Under the pieces are notes generated by a model that was not told where the DNA came from, did no database searches, and was given only the letters and a program-made list of their open reading frames with translations. From contig JASPKZ010002333.1 in assembly GCA_030220185.1 (NCBI GenBank), positions 1,116,001 through 1,180,000 of the forward strand: 64,000 nucleotides of DNA. Direction: 5' to 3'. Both the position numbers and the translations under genes were made by a program. This document shows positions 45,801 through 53,699 of this stretch, one piece after another (the first letter of the stretch is position 1; each line of letters begins with the position of its first letter). This DNA is from Diploptera punctata (lineage: Eukaryota > Arthropoda > Insecta > Blattodea > Blaberidae).

Positions 45801-48800
45801 TGTTATACTGTAACATGAATGCAGTTTCTTAAAATGTTCAATATTTATATAACATACTGTTATGATAGGTTTATAGAAACATTTTAAAATCGTTAGGAAG
45901 TAACATTGTGAGGTTTAGTTTAATAATTGAGTTTGTATTTTTTAACATTCTTACCTCATATGTTTGTTTTATTGGACGATCATTTCAAAGCTTATTGCTT
46001 TAACAAGCTGAAGATGGAGCAATAAGCTTTGAAACGATCGTCCAACAAAACAAACATATGAAGTAAGAATGTTAAATATAAACTCAATTATTATAGAAAC
46101 ATATTTAGATTAATAAATGCCCTGTACTATTTATAAATTGAACATTTTGCAATGGGGCCAGTCATGGTGGACTAGAGTTACCATGCTCGATTCTGGTTCC
46201 AAGGTTGAGGTTCAAATTTGACTGAGCTTGATGGGTGTTTCAAGCCATAAAAATCCTGAGATCCTTCGGAATGGAAATAAAGCTGTGGCTCATGTGTCAT
46301 TGATTTATGGCCTGCAAAATCACCTAAAGCATAAAAAAAGGCATGTGAGCAAAATTTGTTGACCCTTACACTCCCATATTTGAACTGTGATCCTAATGTG
46401 TATAATGACCTTAGCTGTAACGTGAGTTGTTAAATAATAAATACCATAAGAATTAAATTAATCGTGATTATTTCTTACCTCATACTTCTATATTTCTTTA
46501 AATACAGCACTGCAGTATCGGCAACTTCTTGTCACCATCGTCAGCTGTTTTCACGATTGTCAATTTTTACTCTTGTTGATAATTATCCAAACTGTCATCT
46601 GATGTTCTTTTAAAGAATTATTTCCTAAACTGCCATCTGGTGTTCATTTTAATGAATCATTTTCTAAACTGCCATCTGTTGTATTTTTGAAGAACTTTGT
46701 AATCAAGCTCGGTTCATCTGGAATTTCGAAGTTTGTGGTTCTAGTATGGTTTTTTGAATATATATTTTTTCCCAAACTGTTAAATCTAAAGGTTTAGATA
46801 GATGTTTCAAAAGTTTTGCTTCTTTTTCAATCCTATGACGCTCTAATAAACTATGTCCTGCTATAGCTAATTTTTCAATTTCTCCATTCTTTATGTTTCT
46901 GAAGTGTTCTTTTTTTATGAGTTATAGGAACAACAAAAAGGAATTTGGAAACTCGTAAAAAAGAACACTTCAGAAACAAAGAATGGAGAAATTGAAAAAT
47001 CAGCTATAGCAGCACATAGTTTATTAGAGCATCATAGGATTGAAAAAGAAGCAAAACTTTTGAAACATCTATCTAAACCTTTAGATTTAACAGTTTGGGA
47101 AAAAATATATATTCAAAAAAACCATACTAGAACCATGAACTTCGAAATTCCAGATGAACCGAGCTTGATTACAAAGTTCTTCAAAAATACAACAGATGGC
47201 AGTTTAGAAAATGATTCATTAAAATGAACACCAGAAGGCAGTTTGGATAATTATCAACAAAAGTAAAAATTGACAATCGTGAAAACAGCTGACGATGGTG
47301 ACAAGAAGTTGCCGATACTGCAGTGCTGTATTTAAAGAAATATAGAAGTATGAGGTAAGAAATAATCACGATTAATTTAATTCTTATGAATTGTACCTCA
47401 TAATGTTAAAAATTCCCAAATTTAATATATAAAAATAAATACCATTTTGCAATACAAGTTGTTATAAGTTTAATATGCATTTTCATCATCTAGCTAGGGT
47501 AACTGCTGTGACCATTGCATGCCACTGATTTATTCATTTCACCTGATTTGTTTTTAAAAAAATAATTGAAAATAAATATTGCCAAATCTAATAAAATGTC
47601 AAAATTTTCGGTTAAATCCATTTTTTATCATCGACCTTCAACTTCATTTGATAATTTTCCAATCTCATACTGTAATATGGTAAAAATACTCATATTACAA
47701 ATAACTGTAGTTTCTTTTTAAAAACAATGAAATAGTGCATGGAAGCTTCTTATAGGAAAACCAGAGGGAAAATGCCCAGTTGGTAGACCAAGAATGAGGT
47801 GAAGAATAACATTAACTATGATTTGAGGGAAGTAGATTATACAGGGGATGATTGGAAAACATTAGCTCAAGATAGGGATGAATGGGTAGCTTATGTTCAT
47901 GTGGCCATGAACCTATGGGTTCGATAGTGCCAGTGAGTTAGTTAGTTCTTTATAAAAACATATATATCTCTTATACAGTTTTCAAGTTAGTTTTTTGTGA
48001 CACTCGTGTTTTGAAATATGTAGTTGTGTTTAAATTTAAAGTATGCTAGATTTACATACCTTGAAAAATGCAATATATATTAGAGAAGAATAGAAATTTA
48101 CAAACTGGAACACAAATATCTTAAATGTGTAGCTATCCTCATATTCTGTTTGAGTTCTTGGGTTCTCCAAGTTGGTTAGCCACAATGCCAGTCTTTGATA
48201 TATCTGCAATGATAAATGTCATTTGTCTTAATAGATTCAGAGAGTTAGAAAAGTACATTCATCACAAGAGAATAAAAAGAAAATTATTTTACAACCTCAG
48301 AGGTCCAAGGGAGACTGGAATTTAAGAAAAATATCCAAGCAGAAAGAGAATATTTTATCTTTAAAAATTATGATGGTAATTAACATTATGAGGCTTTCAA
48401 ATAAATACAATTAAAATTAGTCGTAAATCATCTCGTGTTTGAGGTGAGATGATGTACGACACATTTTAATTTTATTTATTAAAAAATGCTCAGGATCCAG
48501 GGAAGAAGCACATAATTTACCATAAAAGCATAAAGAGTCAAGCATGACCAAAATTTAAGTAAAGTATGCAAGATTTAATAAAATCAGCTTTTATAACATA
48601 TATAAAATTCAATATAGTCCACTACTGTGGTCTCTAGATAGCATGCTGCCTTGTCATGCAGTGGGCCCGGGTTCAATCTCTGGTTGGGACAAGTTTCCTG
48701 GGTGACAAATGTCAGAAAACTTTAAGGCCCAAACGGTCCCCGAACATCATCTGGCCATCATTATCATCATTAACATATTCATTAAGTTTAGGATTAAAGC

Positions 48801-51800
48801 CTATCCTGGTGCATCATTATCATCATCACCTATCATATATCATAGGGGTAACATAATTCTGCCTTCCAGCGCCCCAACCTCAGAGTAAAGCAGAATGTCA
48901 AAATGACAATGTGGTTGCATTGAATAAAAAATAAAATGCAATATTTGGGTGTTATCGTGTAAAATTTAATACAGTAGAAAGAAACACATTTTAATATTTA
49001 ATTTTAGGAAATGATATTTTGAGGTTATTTTAATTATATTATTTTTAGTCTGATCATCTTACCTCAATATATATTCAGAAGAACAAAAACAGAGTTATGA
49101 ATTTTGAAATACCAGCGGAGCGTGACCTTGTTTGGAGGTTCTTTGGCCAACCACAGGATGGAGCTGACATCGACATCCAGGGTGTGCAACATAATGCAAC
49201 ATAAATCAAACCAGTCTGAACAAGCTGACAATAAAACAGAATTGTTTTGAAACATGTCCAAGAAAAAAATCAACATTATTATTGAGGTAAGATGGTCAGA
49301 CTAAAAATAATATAATTAAACACATTTTAATTTATCCATAAATTATATGAATTCTTTCTTACCTTTGTAAGAATCATGATGAGCACCAAGTTGATGACAG
49401 CAGCAGTGATGGATGTGAAGATTTTAGCATGTTTTTTAAGGAATCTATCACTACTGCCATAAATAACTGTTACTACTGATATTCTGTATATTATTGTTCC
49501 AAGCACAGCTCCCATAACAACTATCACCTGTTAAAATCATACCCAATTTCTATATTACACTCAGATATAAAAAAAATGCTTAGGTGTAATTATAAGAAGG
49601 CTTATTTGTTTTGCTCCAAATGGTATTTTGTAATTTAAAACTACTTTCAGTTGCCTCTGTGGTGTAAGTATTTGCAAGTCTGCAATTCTAGGCTTCTGGG
49701 TTTGATACCCCTGTACCATAGAAATTTTGCTTTGAATATAGAGTCTACAACAGGCTCCACCCAGCCTTGTGAGGATAATAACATACATTTAAGTAAATTA
49801 ATATATCACTGCAATCACTATAATAATTAAATGTGGAGTTTGAAAATTTCATATCTCTTTGTCACATTTTTTTAAAATATAATTTTTAAAATGTTACACC
49901 GATCATAGACCTAGCACAACCAAAGATTTTCGAGCATCTCCATGATGTCACTATTGACAAGAAAGCAATAATATCTATAGGCCTATGTGATTTATGCGAG
50001 ATACATCATTTGTGTGTTTGTTTGGTTTTTATTTTGAAGTATATATTTATTAATGCAAAGACATTGTTCTATAAATGAGTTTGGAACTATTTTTTTCAAA
50101 AATATTAGTGTATTGCAGGTAAATATAAACATGTATGACAAATACATTGGTCTGAGTGTTTCTTTGAAAGATTCATATATTGTGTCTTAATACATTATTT
50201 TCTGTTTAGTATTTTTCTGCTACCTTCAGATATTTAGAACCAACTACGTGTGATAAAAGGTTTGTGCAGGAAAGATCCGATAATCTCCTGAAAATTGATG
50301 CTTTCATTTGCTTCAAATTGCGAGGACAAATTTCTGCAGAGATACGTAACATCAAGTCAGACATTATTTTTTTTATTATTCATTTCATTCATCTCAATGA
50401 TGGATAAATTATATTTGAAGAGAAAATATAATCTCAGACTGGGGTTAAGCCCAGATAGAAACAATGGCTTCATAGCACTTGGTGCGCAGGAATTAAACAG
50501 TGTCTATAAGAGAAAGATTTGCATTTAGATTGGAGTTTCTCAGGTAGCTCAGTTGGTAGAGCATTCAAATATAGTGTGAAAGGTCCTGGGTTCAAACCCC
50601 AGTCTGCGCATATATTTTTCTCTTCAAATATAATTCAATATAATATTTTCAAGCAAACACAGTACAGCAACACACATGAACTAGAATTTATAAAACACTG
50701 GTCAGGCCCATATTATGTTATGGCAATGAGGCCTGGACAATTTTCAGTATGGATGAACAAAGACTAACTGCGGCAGAAATTAAATTTGAGACGTACTGCA
50801 GGTTACTCAAGAACAGATCATAAAAGGAATTCTGAGATTCTCAAAGAATTACAAACAGAATCAATCATGGAATATGTACAAAAATATAGAAACAACTGAT
50901 AATCTCATGTAAGGAGAATGAGCCGAACAAGAATACCATGTCAAATCTTGAATTACCAGCCACCAGGCAAGAGATCTTTGGACGGACCTTTCAAACGTTG
51001 GATTGAGACCGCAACAGATCCCTAGGTCTATCACATGAAAGGAAGAAGAAGAAGAATATAATTCAGACAAATTAGTTAACAAAAAAATGCTAAACTCCTG
51101 AATAAGGCAGCAAATGTTGGATATATACCTTTTTTTTTATTGTAAGTAATCTTGACTGCACAATTAAATTCACTTGTTAAAATTATGACATCAGATTGTG
51201 ATTTAAGAATGGAAGGAAGAGACAGACAGTTTATTGTTGCGTGGAATTTAATATGTTACAATAAATTTGCCAAGTTATCGAAGAAATTATAGTTAAATCG
51301 AGAAGTTAAAATTAAAAATAATATAGGGATCAAATGAACTACATGGTCTTTATAAGAAGCCAGATATAATAAGAACAATCAAGTCTCGTAGACTGCGATG
51401 GGGAGGACATGTTGCACGTATGGGGAATGAAAGACGTGCATGGAAGCTTCTTGTAGGAAAGCCAGAGGGAAAACGCCCAATTGGTAGACCAAGAATGAGG
51501 TGGGAGAACAACATTAACTATGATTTGAGAGAAGTAGATTATACAGGGAATAATTGGAAAGCATTAGCTCAGGATAGGGATGTATGGAGAGCTTATGTCC
51601 GCGCGGCCATGAACCTACGAGTTCGATAGTGCCAGTGAGTAAGTAAGTATAGGGATCAATCTTCTTTAAAAAAAATAAGAAAAGAGATTCAAACTTCTGA
51701 AAGTGCAAACCAATATGAATAACTGTTTAGAATCTAAGTTGGTCATACTGAAATCTGATTCACCCACACATAGGCCTCTTCATAAATTATCTTAGATATG

Positions 51801-53373
51801 AATTACATCTTATATTACTAATATATCTTAAATATTTAATAAATTACTGATATATTATCATTCAACACTTAGCACATGTAACATTATCTGAAACACTAAA
51901 CCTGATTCAATGCTGTGTGTAATCATTAGGGAATGTGAATAGTGAATAGGATCGTCTACTGCAATCAAAATAGCAATGGGTGTGGATTTGAGAAACTAAC
52001 TTTGAAACTAGTTTTTCTCAGTAACACTTGTTGGAGAAACTTACGGTTTATGCCATAATTCTTAATTTGTTGCGCTCTTTCAGAAAATATATACTTTTAT
52101 TTTGCATACAGAGGCCCATTGAATAGCTATTTGATATGACTAAAAGTAAAATGCAGTTAAAACTAAAACAAAGATTGAGGGACAGCTTCATGTTAATCAC
52201 ATTATTTCCTCTACTACTAGCTGGTAACCAATTGGATTTGTCTTTTTAGATCATGGGTTTATTATTTTTTTTTATTATTACTAGTATTTAAGAAAAAAGG
52301 CAATTTGGGTTATAATGAAAGAAATTTGAATTGATATAACACAAAATTGAACATATTTAGAAAAATTTACTCTGATATTCAGGTCTATCTTATGAAAACA
52401 CTTTAGAACCATCTGAATGTATTGAATATCTCTTCTAGCAATGGGTCGGATTGTGGGTACCATGCATACTTCTGATTCCGGTTCAAACCAGCCAGGTAGA
52501 TGGATTTTTCAGGATGTAAAAATCCTGAGAATGCCTTCCTCCAGAAGAAAAGTATAACCTAGGTCCCATGTTTTAGATTTATGGCACACAAAAGAAACTG
52601 GAGCCTGAAATAAGAGCCCTTTTAGTAAAATTTTAGGTCATTTCACATCCTACATGTGTCTTCTGATGATGATGTTTAGTGAAGTTTTAATATGATAACC
52701 AGTTTAAATATTATTCAATGTTTTTATTGTTCATTTCATACATCTCAATGATGGATAAATTATATTTGAAGAGAAAAATATATGCTTAGACTGGGGTTCA
52801 AATCCAGGACCTTTTACTTTCTATGCGAATGCTCTACCAACTAAGTTATCTGAGAAACTCCAATCTAATTAACAGTGTATATAAGACTTTCTCAGATAGC
52901 TCAGTTGGTAGAGCATTTGCATAGAAAGTGAAAGGTCTTGGGTTCAAACTTCAGTCTGAGCATATATTTTTCTCTTCAAATATAATTAAAGATTATTCCT
53001 TATACTTTACTTGAAATCACTGTCATGTTCTGAAATGTTATTTGTTTATGGCTCAATATGATACGTATACTTTAAAATTGAAACATTAAAAACAAAGCTT
53101 TTATAATTTCTTGCAAATGAATAAATATAGTAATAGTAGTAATGAATGATAATACCATAAACATGACTGCAGAAGAAGTTGCTAGAAATCTCCAGGCTTT
53201 GCTCCATGTAGGAAGGTATGGTTCTTTTTCCATTGTGACAGGATTGATACGATAGGTTTTAACAGAAGCCTCGAACTCAGGTCTTGGTTCCTCATCCTCT
53301 TCAACATGCTGGAGATCCCATTCCCACACTATGACTGCTTGCTTTCTTTTCCACAACTCAAGGAATGTTGTTG
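29614..53373 (-). CDS. Anoctamin (TMEM16) gene, seven exons, partial at both ends
   Basis: Anoctamins are dimeric ten-helix membrane proteins acting as calcium-gated chloride channels or lipid scramblases. Seven exons, each bounded by AG and GT, join as 53373-53156, 49527-49363, 48203-48060, 43587-43418, 31861-31722, 31566-31361 and 29719-29614. Phases agree at all six junctions, giving about 383 codons from the TM2-region loop to after TM8. The calcium ligands known from mouse ANO1 are kept: N and E in NNFLE (TM6), two E in EYLE (TM7), E and D in GEIRLD (TM8). The N-terminal exons lie beyond 53.4 kb on the right and outside the window. Exons for TM9-TM10 were not recognised below 29.6 kb. 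Subfamily is uncertain, most like ANO1-7. Introns total about 22.6 kb, mostly transposons. Confidence 0.93.
30290..30849 (-). pseudogene. Tigger/pogo-like transposase, N-terminal half
   Basis: Minus-strand pieces read [20 protein letters not shown], then [21 protein letters not shown] and [13 protein letters not shown] (first CENP-B-type DNA-binding domain), then [24 protein letters not shown] (second) and APKRH. With a shift it continues into a [13 protein letters not shown] start of the DDE domain. The 3' part is missing. It lies in an anoctamin intron. Confidence 0.8.
30850..31360. other. Intron sequence, nothing recognised
   Basis: No open frame or repeat with support on either strand. 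It lies between a transposase relic and an anoctamin exon. Confidence 0.5.
31361..31566 (-). CDS. Anoctamin exon f, TM7-TM8 with calcium ligands
   Basis: Acceptor cag before TACTTCAA, donor gtaagt after ACAAAT. Reads [58 protein letters not shown]. The E and D of GEIRLD correspond to the TM8 calcium ligands of ANO1. The acceptor has a 10-base A run (T run on the sense strand) as polypyrimidine tract. 206 bp. Confidence 0.95.
31722..31861 (-). CDS. Anoctamin exon e
   Basis: Acceptor ttacag before AAAAATG, donor gtatga after GAAATGG. Encodes [16 protein letters not shown], then RWEEDFQLQ and LFEEYLEM. The two glutamates of EYLE match the TM7 calcium ligands. Intron to exon f is only 155 bp. 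140 bp, phase 2 in, phase 1 out. Confidence 0.93.
31890..32322 (+). mobile_element. Two LINE 3' fragments
   Basis: 31925-32060 reads [20 protein letters not shown] then DEEVW, and 32125-32322 reads [33 protein letters not shown] and KLCNSC, the Cys-containing C-terminus of I/R1-like LINEs. Both are on plus and old. PLE-3 appears to have inserted at the right edge. Confidence 0.65.
32730..33361 (-). pseudogene. PLE-3 GIY-YIG endonuclease and linker
   Basis: Minus strand. The linker after a frameshift at about 33358 contains a run of seven Gln (CAG/CAA). At 33162-32917 it reads [20 protein letters not shown], then [20 protein letters not shown], a good GIY-YIG with paired Cys, and [14 protein letters not shown] further shift leads into [16 protein letters not shown] near 32900. 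Confidence 0.85.
33358..34468 (-). pseudogene. PLE-3 reverse transcriptase
   Basis: The upstream part, 34468-34199, reads [20 protein letters not shown] and SDDPTKWIL. The main open frame, 34101-33358 (247 codons), has [43 protein letters not shown], the catalytic [10 protein letters not shown], then FLDILIKRE and [13 protein letters not shown] frameshift joins the two parts near 34130. All catalytic blocks are intact. Confidence 0.9.
34572..34710 (+). promoter_or_regulatory. Promoter-like region in the right PLE-3 terminal repeat
   Basis: Two tgaccaatcag boxes (CCAAT type, about 34558 and 34641) lie upstream of gtataaataggac near 34689, a good TATA box with spacing suitable for RNA polymerase II start about 25-30 bases later. 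In the left repeat the TATA position is changed to tattaatagg. The direction is plus, out of the element. Confidence 0.5.
34861..35246. other. Intron sequence, nothing recognised
   Basis: AT-rich, without coding or a shared repeat. Confidence 0.4.
35351..35561. mobile_element. 211-bp PLE-derived fold-back unit with 12-bp target duplication
   Basis: Target duplication ttaacagaaata at 35339-35350 and 35562-35573. The empty site is known from LINE-A copy 1 near 9305. The arms (aattcatcggagaacatatt...ccatga) are complementary over about 60 bases. On minus, the centre holds CTGACGA, one U, a 6-bp stem and GAAA. It encodes no protein and must have been moved in trans. Confidence 0.92.
35465..35492 (-). 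ncRNA. Hammerhead-ribozyme-like core in the 211-bp unit
   Basis: Minus strand: CTGACGA at 35492-35486, one unpaired T (35485), helix II GAACAT (35484-35479) with ATGTTT (35474-35469), loop GATT, then GAAA at 35468-35465. Downstream TCGCGATATC can form helix III and a UH site. Beyond it, atggaagcatga pairs fully with tcatgcttccat upstream of the core, giving a long distal helix I. Confidence 0.6.
35576..36500 (+). pseudogene. LINE-A reverse transcriptase, C-terminal part
   Basis: Two overlapping frames. 35576-35788 has [20 protein letters not shown] and [12 protein letters not shown]. After a shift near 35780, 35778-36500 has [15 protein letters not shown] (catalytic DD), [26 protein letters not shown], then [16 protein letters not shown] and [12 protein letters not shown] to the native C-terminus. 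The [11 protein letters not shown] block lies before the PLE insertion at about 35318-35350. Confidence 0.85.
36554..37330. other. Intron sequence with a (CATA)n microsatellite
   Basis: cataca-type tetranucleotide run at about 36801-36826 (six to seven units). No gene recognised in the rest. Confidence 0.6.
37331..37824 (+). pseudogene. hAT-like transposase relic, part 1
   Basis: Frames read [35 protein letters not shown], then [10 protein letters not shown] and [16 protein letters not shown]. This matches a domesticated-looking hAT group related to CGG-repeat binding proteins, whose conserved block is VSVDETTD. It is cut at TTAA by piggyBac 3 and continues at 41479. Confidence 0.75.
38082..41100 (+). 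pseudogene. piggyBac 3 transposase, split by a LINE
   Basis: The N-terminus at 38082 ([14 protein letters not shown]) is acidic and Ser-rich, as usual in piggyBac. 38590-38755 reads [20 protein letters not shown] and [18 protein letters not shown]. After the LINE, 40710-41070 reads [15 protein letters not shown], then [31 protein letters not shown] and [26 protein letters not shown] segment is missing around the LINE. The frame is broken. Confidence 0.8.
38755..40640 (-). mobile_element. Jockey/CR1-type LINE, 5' truncated
   Basis: Minus-strand LINE. Coding runs from [35 protein letters not shown] and [15 protein letters not shown] (40496-40068) to 357 codons at 39939-38866: [59 protein letters not shown] and [14 protein letters not shown] frameshift lies near 39950. 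A (TAT)n run at 38908-38955 is translated as a Tyr tract before the stop. No endonuclease remains. Confidence 0.85.
41479..41990 (+). pseudogene. hAT-like transposase relic, part 2
   Basis: Continues part 1: [52 protein letters not shown] (catalytic-domain motif), then PLPPEPVVT and [18 protein letters not shown] in shifted frames. The RW tryptophan motif is altered. The C-terminal dimerisation block is not clear. Confidence 0.75.
42300..42990 (-). mobile_element. PLE-2 GIY-YIG fragment between inverted termini
   Basis: Ends tacctcatacatctatgtttctttt (42354) and its complement at 42898-42925 face each other. In between, minus-strand GIY-YIG C-terminus at 42880-42395: [20 protein letters not shown], then [31 protein letters not shown] and three copies of a short TPDGS repeat. 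No reverse transcriptase is present. The minus strand carries CTGACGA at 42423-42417 and a stem, but GATA in place of GAAA. Confidence 0.83.
42991..43417. other. Intron sequence, nothing recognised
   Basis: AT-rich, no feature supported. Confidence 0.4.
43418..43587 (-). CDS. Anoctamin exon d, TM6 with calcium ligands
   Basis: Acceptor ttacag before GGACGG, donor gtaagt after TATCC. Encodes [15 protein letters not shown], then [19 protein letters not shown] and [15 protein letters not shown]. The second N and the E of NNFLE line up with N650/E654-type TM6 calcium ligands of ANO1. 170 bp. Confidence 0.95.
43588..44295. other. Intron sequence, nothing recognised
   Basis: Includes an A run at 43620-43630. 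No repeat shared with the window was noticed. Confidence 0.4.
44296..45254. mobile_element. hAT-type non-autonomous element with 8-bp target duplication
   Basis: Target duplication ttcataac at 44288-44295 and 45255-45262. Ends begin TAGA at both sides (tagagtccagatattagg; tagatgttagggaaaatgcc read inward). Subterminal regions repeat short motifs such as ataggcatttataggcat, the usual pattern of hAT transposase-binding repeats. No transposase is recognised in its 959 bp. Confidence 0.82.
45263..45892. other. Intron sequence, nothing recognised
   Basis: Short open frames on both strands lack any known domain. Confidence 0.4.
45893..46095. mobile_element. PLE-derived fold-back unit
   Basis: Arms cttacctcatatgtttgtttt attggacgatc (45951) and gatcgtccaacaaaa caaacatatgaagtaag (46035-46070) are complementary. 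The centre holds a clear hammerhead-like core on plus. About 200 bp, non-coding, same design as 35351-35561 with unrelated sequence. Confidence 0.78.
46008..46042 (+). ncRNA. Hammerhead-ribozyme-like core
   Basis: CTGAAGA 46008-46014, one unpaired T, helix II GGAGC (46016-46020) with GCTTT (46026-46030), loop aataa, GAAA 46031-46034, then C-GATC-G as helix III and the GTC triplet at 46040-46042. Layout matches the PLE-1 motif at 13769 despite different stems. Confidence 0.6.
46160..46350 (+). mobile_element. SINE-C copy
   Basis: tRNA-like head (gtcatggtggactagagtta, gaggttcaaatttgac), then a body with ccataaaaatcctgag, tcatgtgtcattgatttatgg and cctgcaaaatcacc. A second copy at 52440-52660 shares head and body order. 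Confidence 0.72.
46430..47410. mobile_element. PLE-2 head-to-head palindrome, about 1 kb
   Basis: The left arm (46455-46921) is minus-oriented and the right arm (46922-47390) plus-oriented. Both carry the same GIY-YIG C-terminal segment and 3' terminal repeat, meeting at the [13 protein letters not shown] start. The arms are nearly identical over about 460 bases. Right-arm coding: [20 protein letters not shown], then [19 protein letters not shown] and [13 protein letters not shown]. Confidence 0.88.
47289..47317 (+). ncRNA. Hammerhead-like core, altered (PLE-2)
   Basis: CTGACGA 47289-47295, T, stem GGTGAC (47297-47302) with GTTGCC (47308-47313), then GATA instead of GAAA. CAG before and CTG after can pair. 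The mirrored arm near 46530 and the copy at 42395-42423 have the same layout. The changed GAAA suggests an inactive variant. Confidence 0.42.
47411..47736. other. Intron sequence, nothing recognised
   Basis: No feature supported. Confidence 0.4.
47737..47948 (+). mobile_element. RTE-like LINE 3' fragment
   Basis: Same 3' end as 10152-13381: [24 protein letters not shown] and VAMNLWVR, tail gtgccagtgag(ttag)n. Similar ttctttttaaaaaca and ttctttataaaaaca on the two sides may be an imperfect target duplication. Confidence 0.83.
48060..48203 (-). CDS. Anoctamin exon c, TM4-TM5 region
   Basis: Acceptor attgcag before ATATATCAAAG, donor gtatgt after TTCAAG. Reads [40 protein letters not shown] and LIYIAFFK. 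144 bp, phase 0 at both ends. [14 protein letters not shown] is a strong family signature. Confidence 0.96.
48370..48485. repeat. Small PLE-like inverted repeat
   Basis: aattaaaattagtcgtaaatcatctc and gagatgatgtacgacacattttaatt are complementary around cgtgtttgaggt. It starts with attatgagg, like the other PLE termini, but no core motif remains. Confidence 0.6.
48613..48775 (+). mobile_element. SINE-B copy
   Basis: Head tagtccactactgtggtctc, gcccgggttcaatctctgg B box, gggacaagtttcctgggtga body, end ggccatcattatcatcatt. Clear relative of 18420-18615. Confidence 0.85.
49010..49330 (+). mobile_element. PLE GIY-YIG C-terminal fragment with inverted termini
   Basis: Ends tctgatcatcttacctcaat (49049) and its complement at 49283-49303. 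In between, [20 protein letters not shown] and [15 protein letters not shown] to a stop, the very C-terminus of a PLE endonuclease. The motif after it is CTGACAA, a broken hammerhead core. Confidence 0.75.
49363..49527 (-). CDS. Anoctamin exon b, TM3 region
   Basis: Acceptor aacag before GTGATAGTT, donor gtaaga after ACAAAG. Encodes [40 protein letters not shown] and [15 protein letters not shown]. 165 bp, 55 whole codons. The upstream edge of a PLE fragment (49330) lies only about 30 bases past its donor. Confidence 0.94.
49528..50368. other. Intron sequence; possible SINE relic
   Basis: 49650-49740 has gttgcctctgtggtgtaagt and gggtttgatacccctg, a tRNA-like A/B pair, but no second copy. The rest is unassigned. 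Confidence 0.4.
50369..50640 (+). mobile_element. SINE-A copy with inverted ends
   Basis: Left end aattatatttgaagagaaaa (about 50408) and right end ttttctcttcaaatataatt (about 50617) are inverted. The left part also holds an inverted tRNA tail (cagactggggttaagccca). The tRNA domain on plus has tagctcagttggtagagc and ggttcaaacccc. Confidence 0.82.
50680..51060 (+). mobile_element. LINE 3' fragment
   Basis: Frames give [15 protein letters not shown] then [12 protein letters not shown] and a tail rich in gaagaagaag (51045-51058). Same family as 2333-3171. Confidence 0.75.
51335..51647 (+). mobile_element. RTE-like LINE 3' fragment with 12-bp target duplication
   Basis: Target duplication tatagggatcaa at 51323-51334 and 51648-51659. 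Coding [20 protein letters not shown] to AAMNLRVR with stop, then gtgccagtgag(taag)n. Less damaged than the other copies, so relatively recent. Confidence 0.92.
51660..52440. other. Intron sequence, nothing recognised
   Basis: No feature supported on either strand. Confidence 0.4.
52440..52660 (+). mobile_element. SINE-C copy
   Basis: gggtcggattgtgggtacca head, ccggttcaaaccagcc B box, then ggatgtaaaaatcctgagaa, cctaggtcccatg and gatttatggc. Matches 46160-46350 in order. Confidence 0.72.
52735..52990. mobile_element. SINE-A inverted dimer with two tRNA domains
   Basis: Two tRNA-like domains face away from each other: minus 52780-52857 and plus 52887-52965. The arms from aaattatatttgaagagaaa to gttatctgagaaa pair with the second half across a loop of about 30 bases. 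Almost the whole element is one hairpin of about 100 pairs. Confidence 0.87.
53156..53373 (-). CDS. Anoctamin exon a (most 5' seen)
   Basis: Acceptor attttag before CAACAACATTC, donor gtatta after TTTATG. Encodes [60 protein letters not shown] and [11 protein letters not shown]. 218 bp. The donor is weak compared with the others, but phase and family alignment into exon b are exact. Confidence 0.95.
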
Positions 53374-53699
53374 CTAAAATACAAAAGTAAATACTGAAAT
53401 TTGCCCAAAGGATAAAACTGAATCTGAATAGAACAATAAATACAACAGTACAGAAAACTAGAAGATGAAAGTTATGCAAATATCCATCTCCAGTCCCATA
53501 TCCCGACAGTTATAAGAAAATTAACTGTAGTTATATCTCCCTGTTTACCTCTGCTTACCCACCTCCATAAAATAGGAATTGTTGACATTGCCTAATGCAC
53601 AGTATGTAATGAAATAGACAATTACATCACAAAGAACATCTCTTGACATGTAACACATTGGACAAAATAAACAATTCAGAAAAAGAGGTAGATAGATCA

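Noticed and set aside
49010..49330. Active hammerhead core at about 49213
   Set aside because: The core reads CTGACAA, losing the invariant GA.
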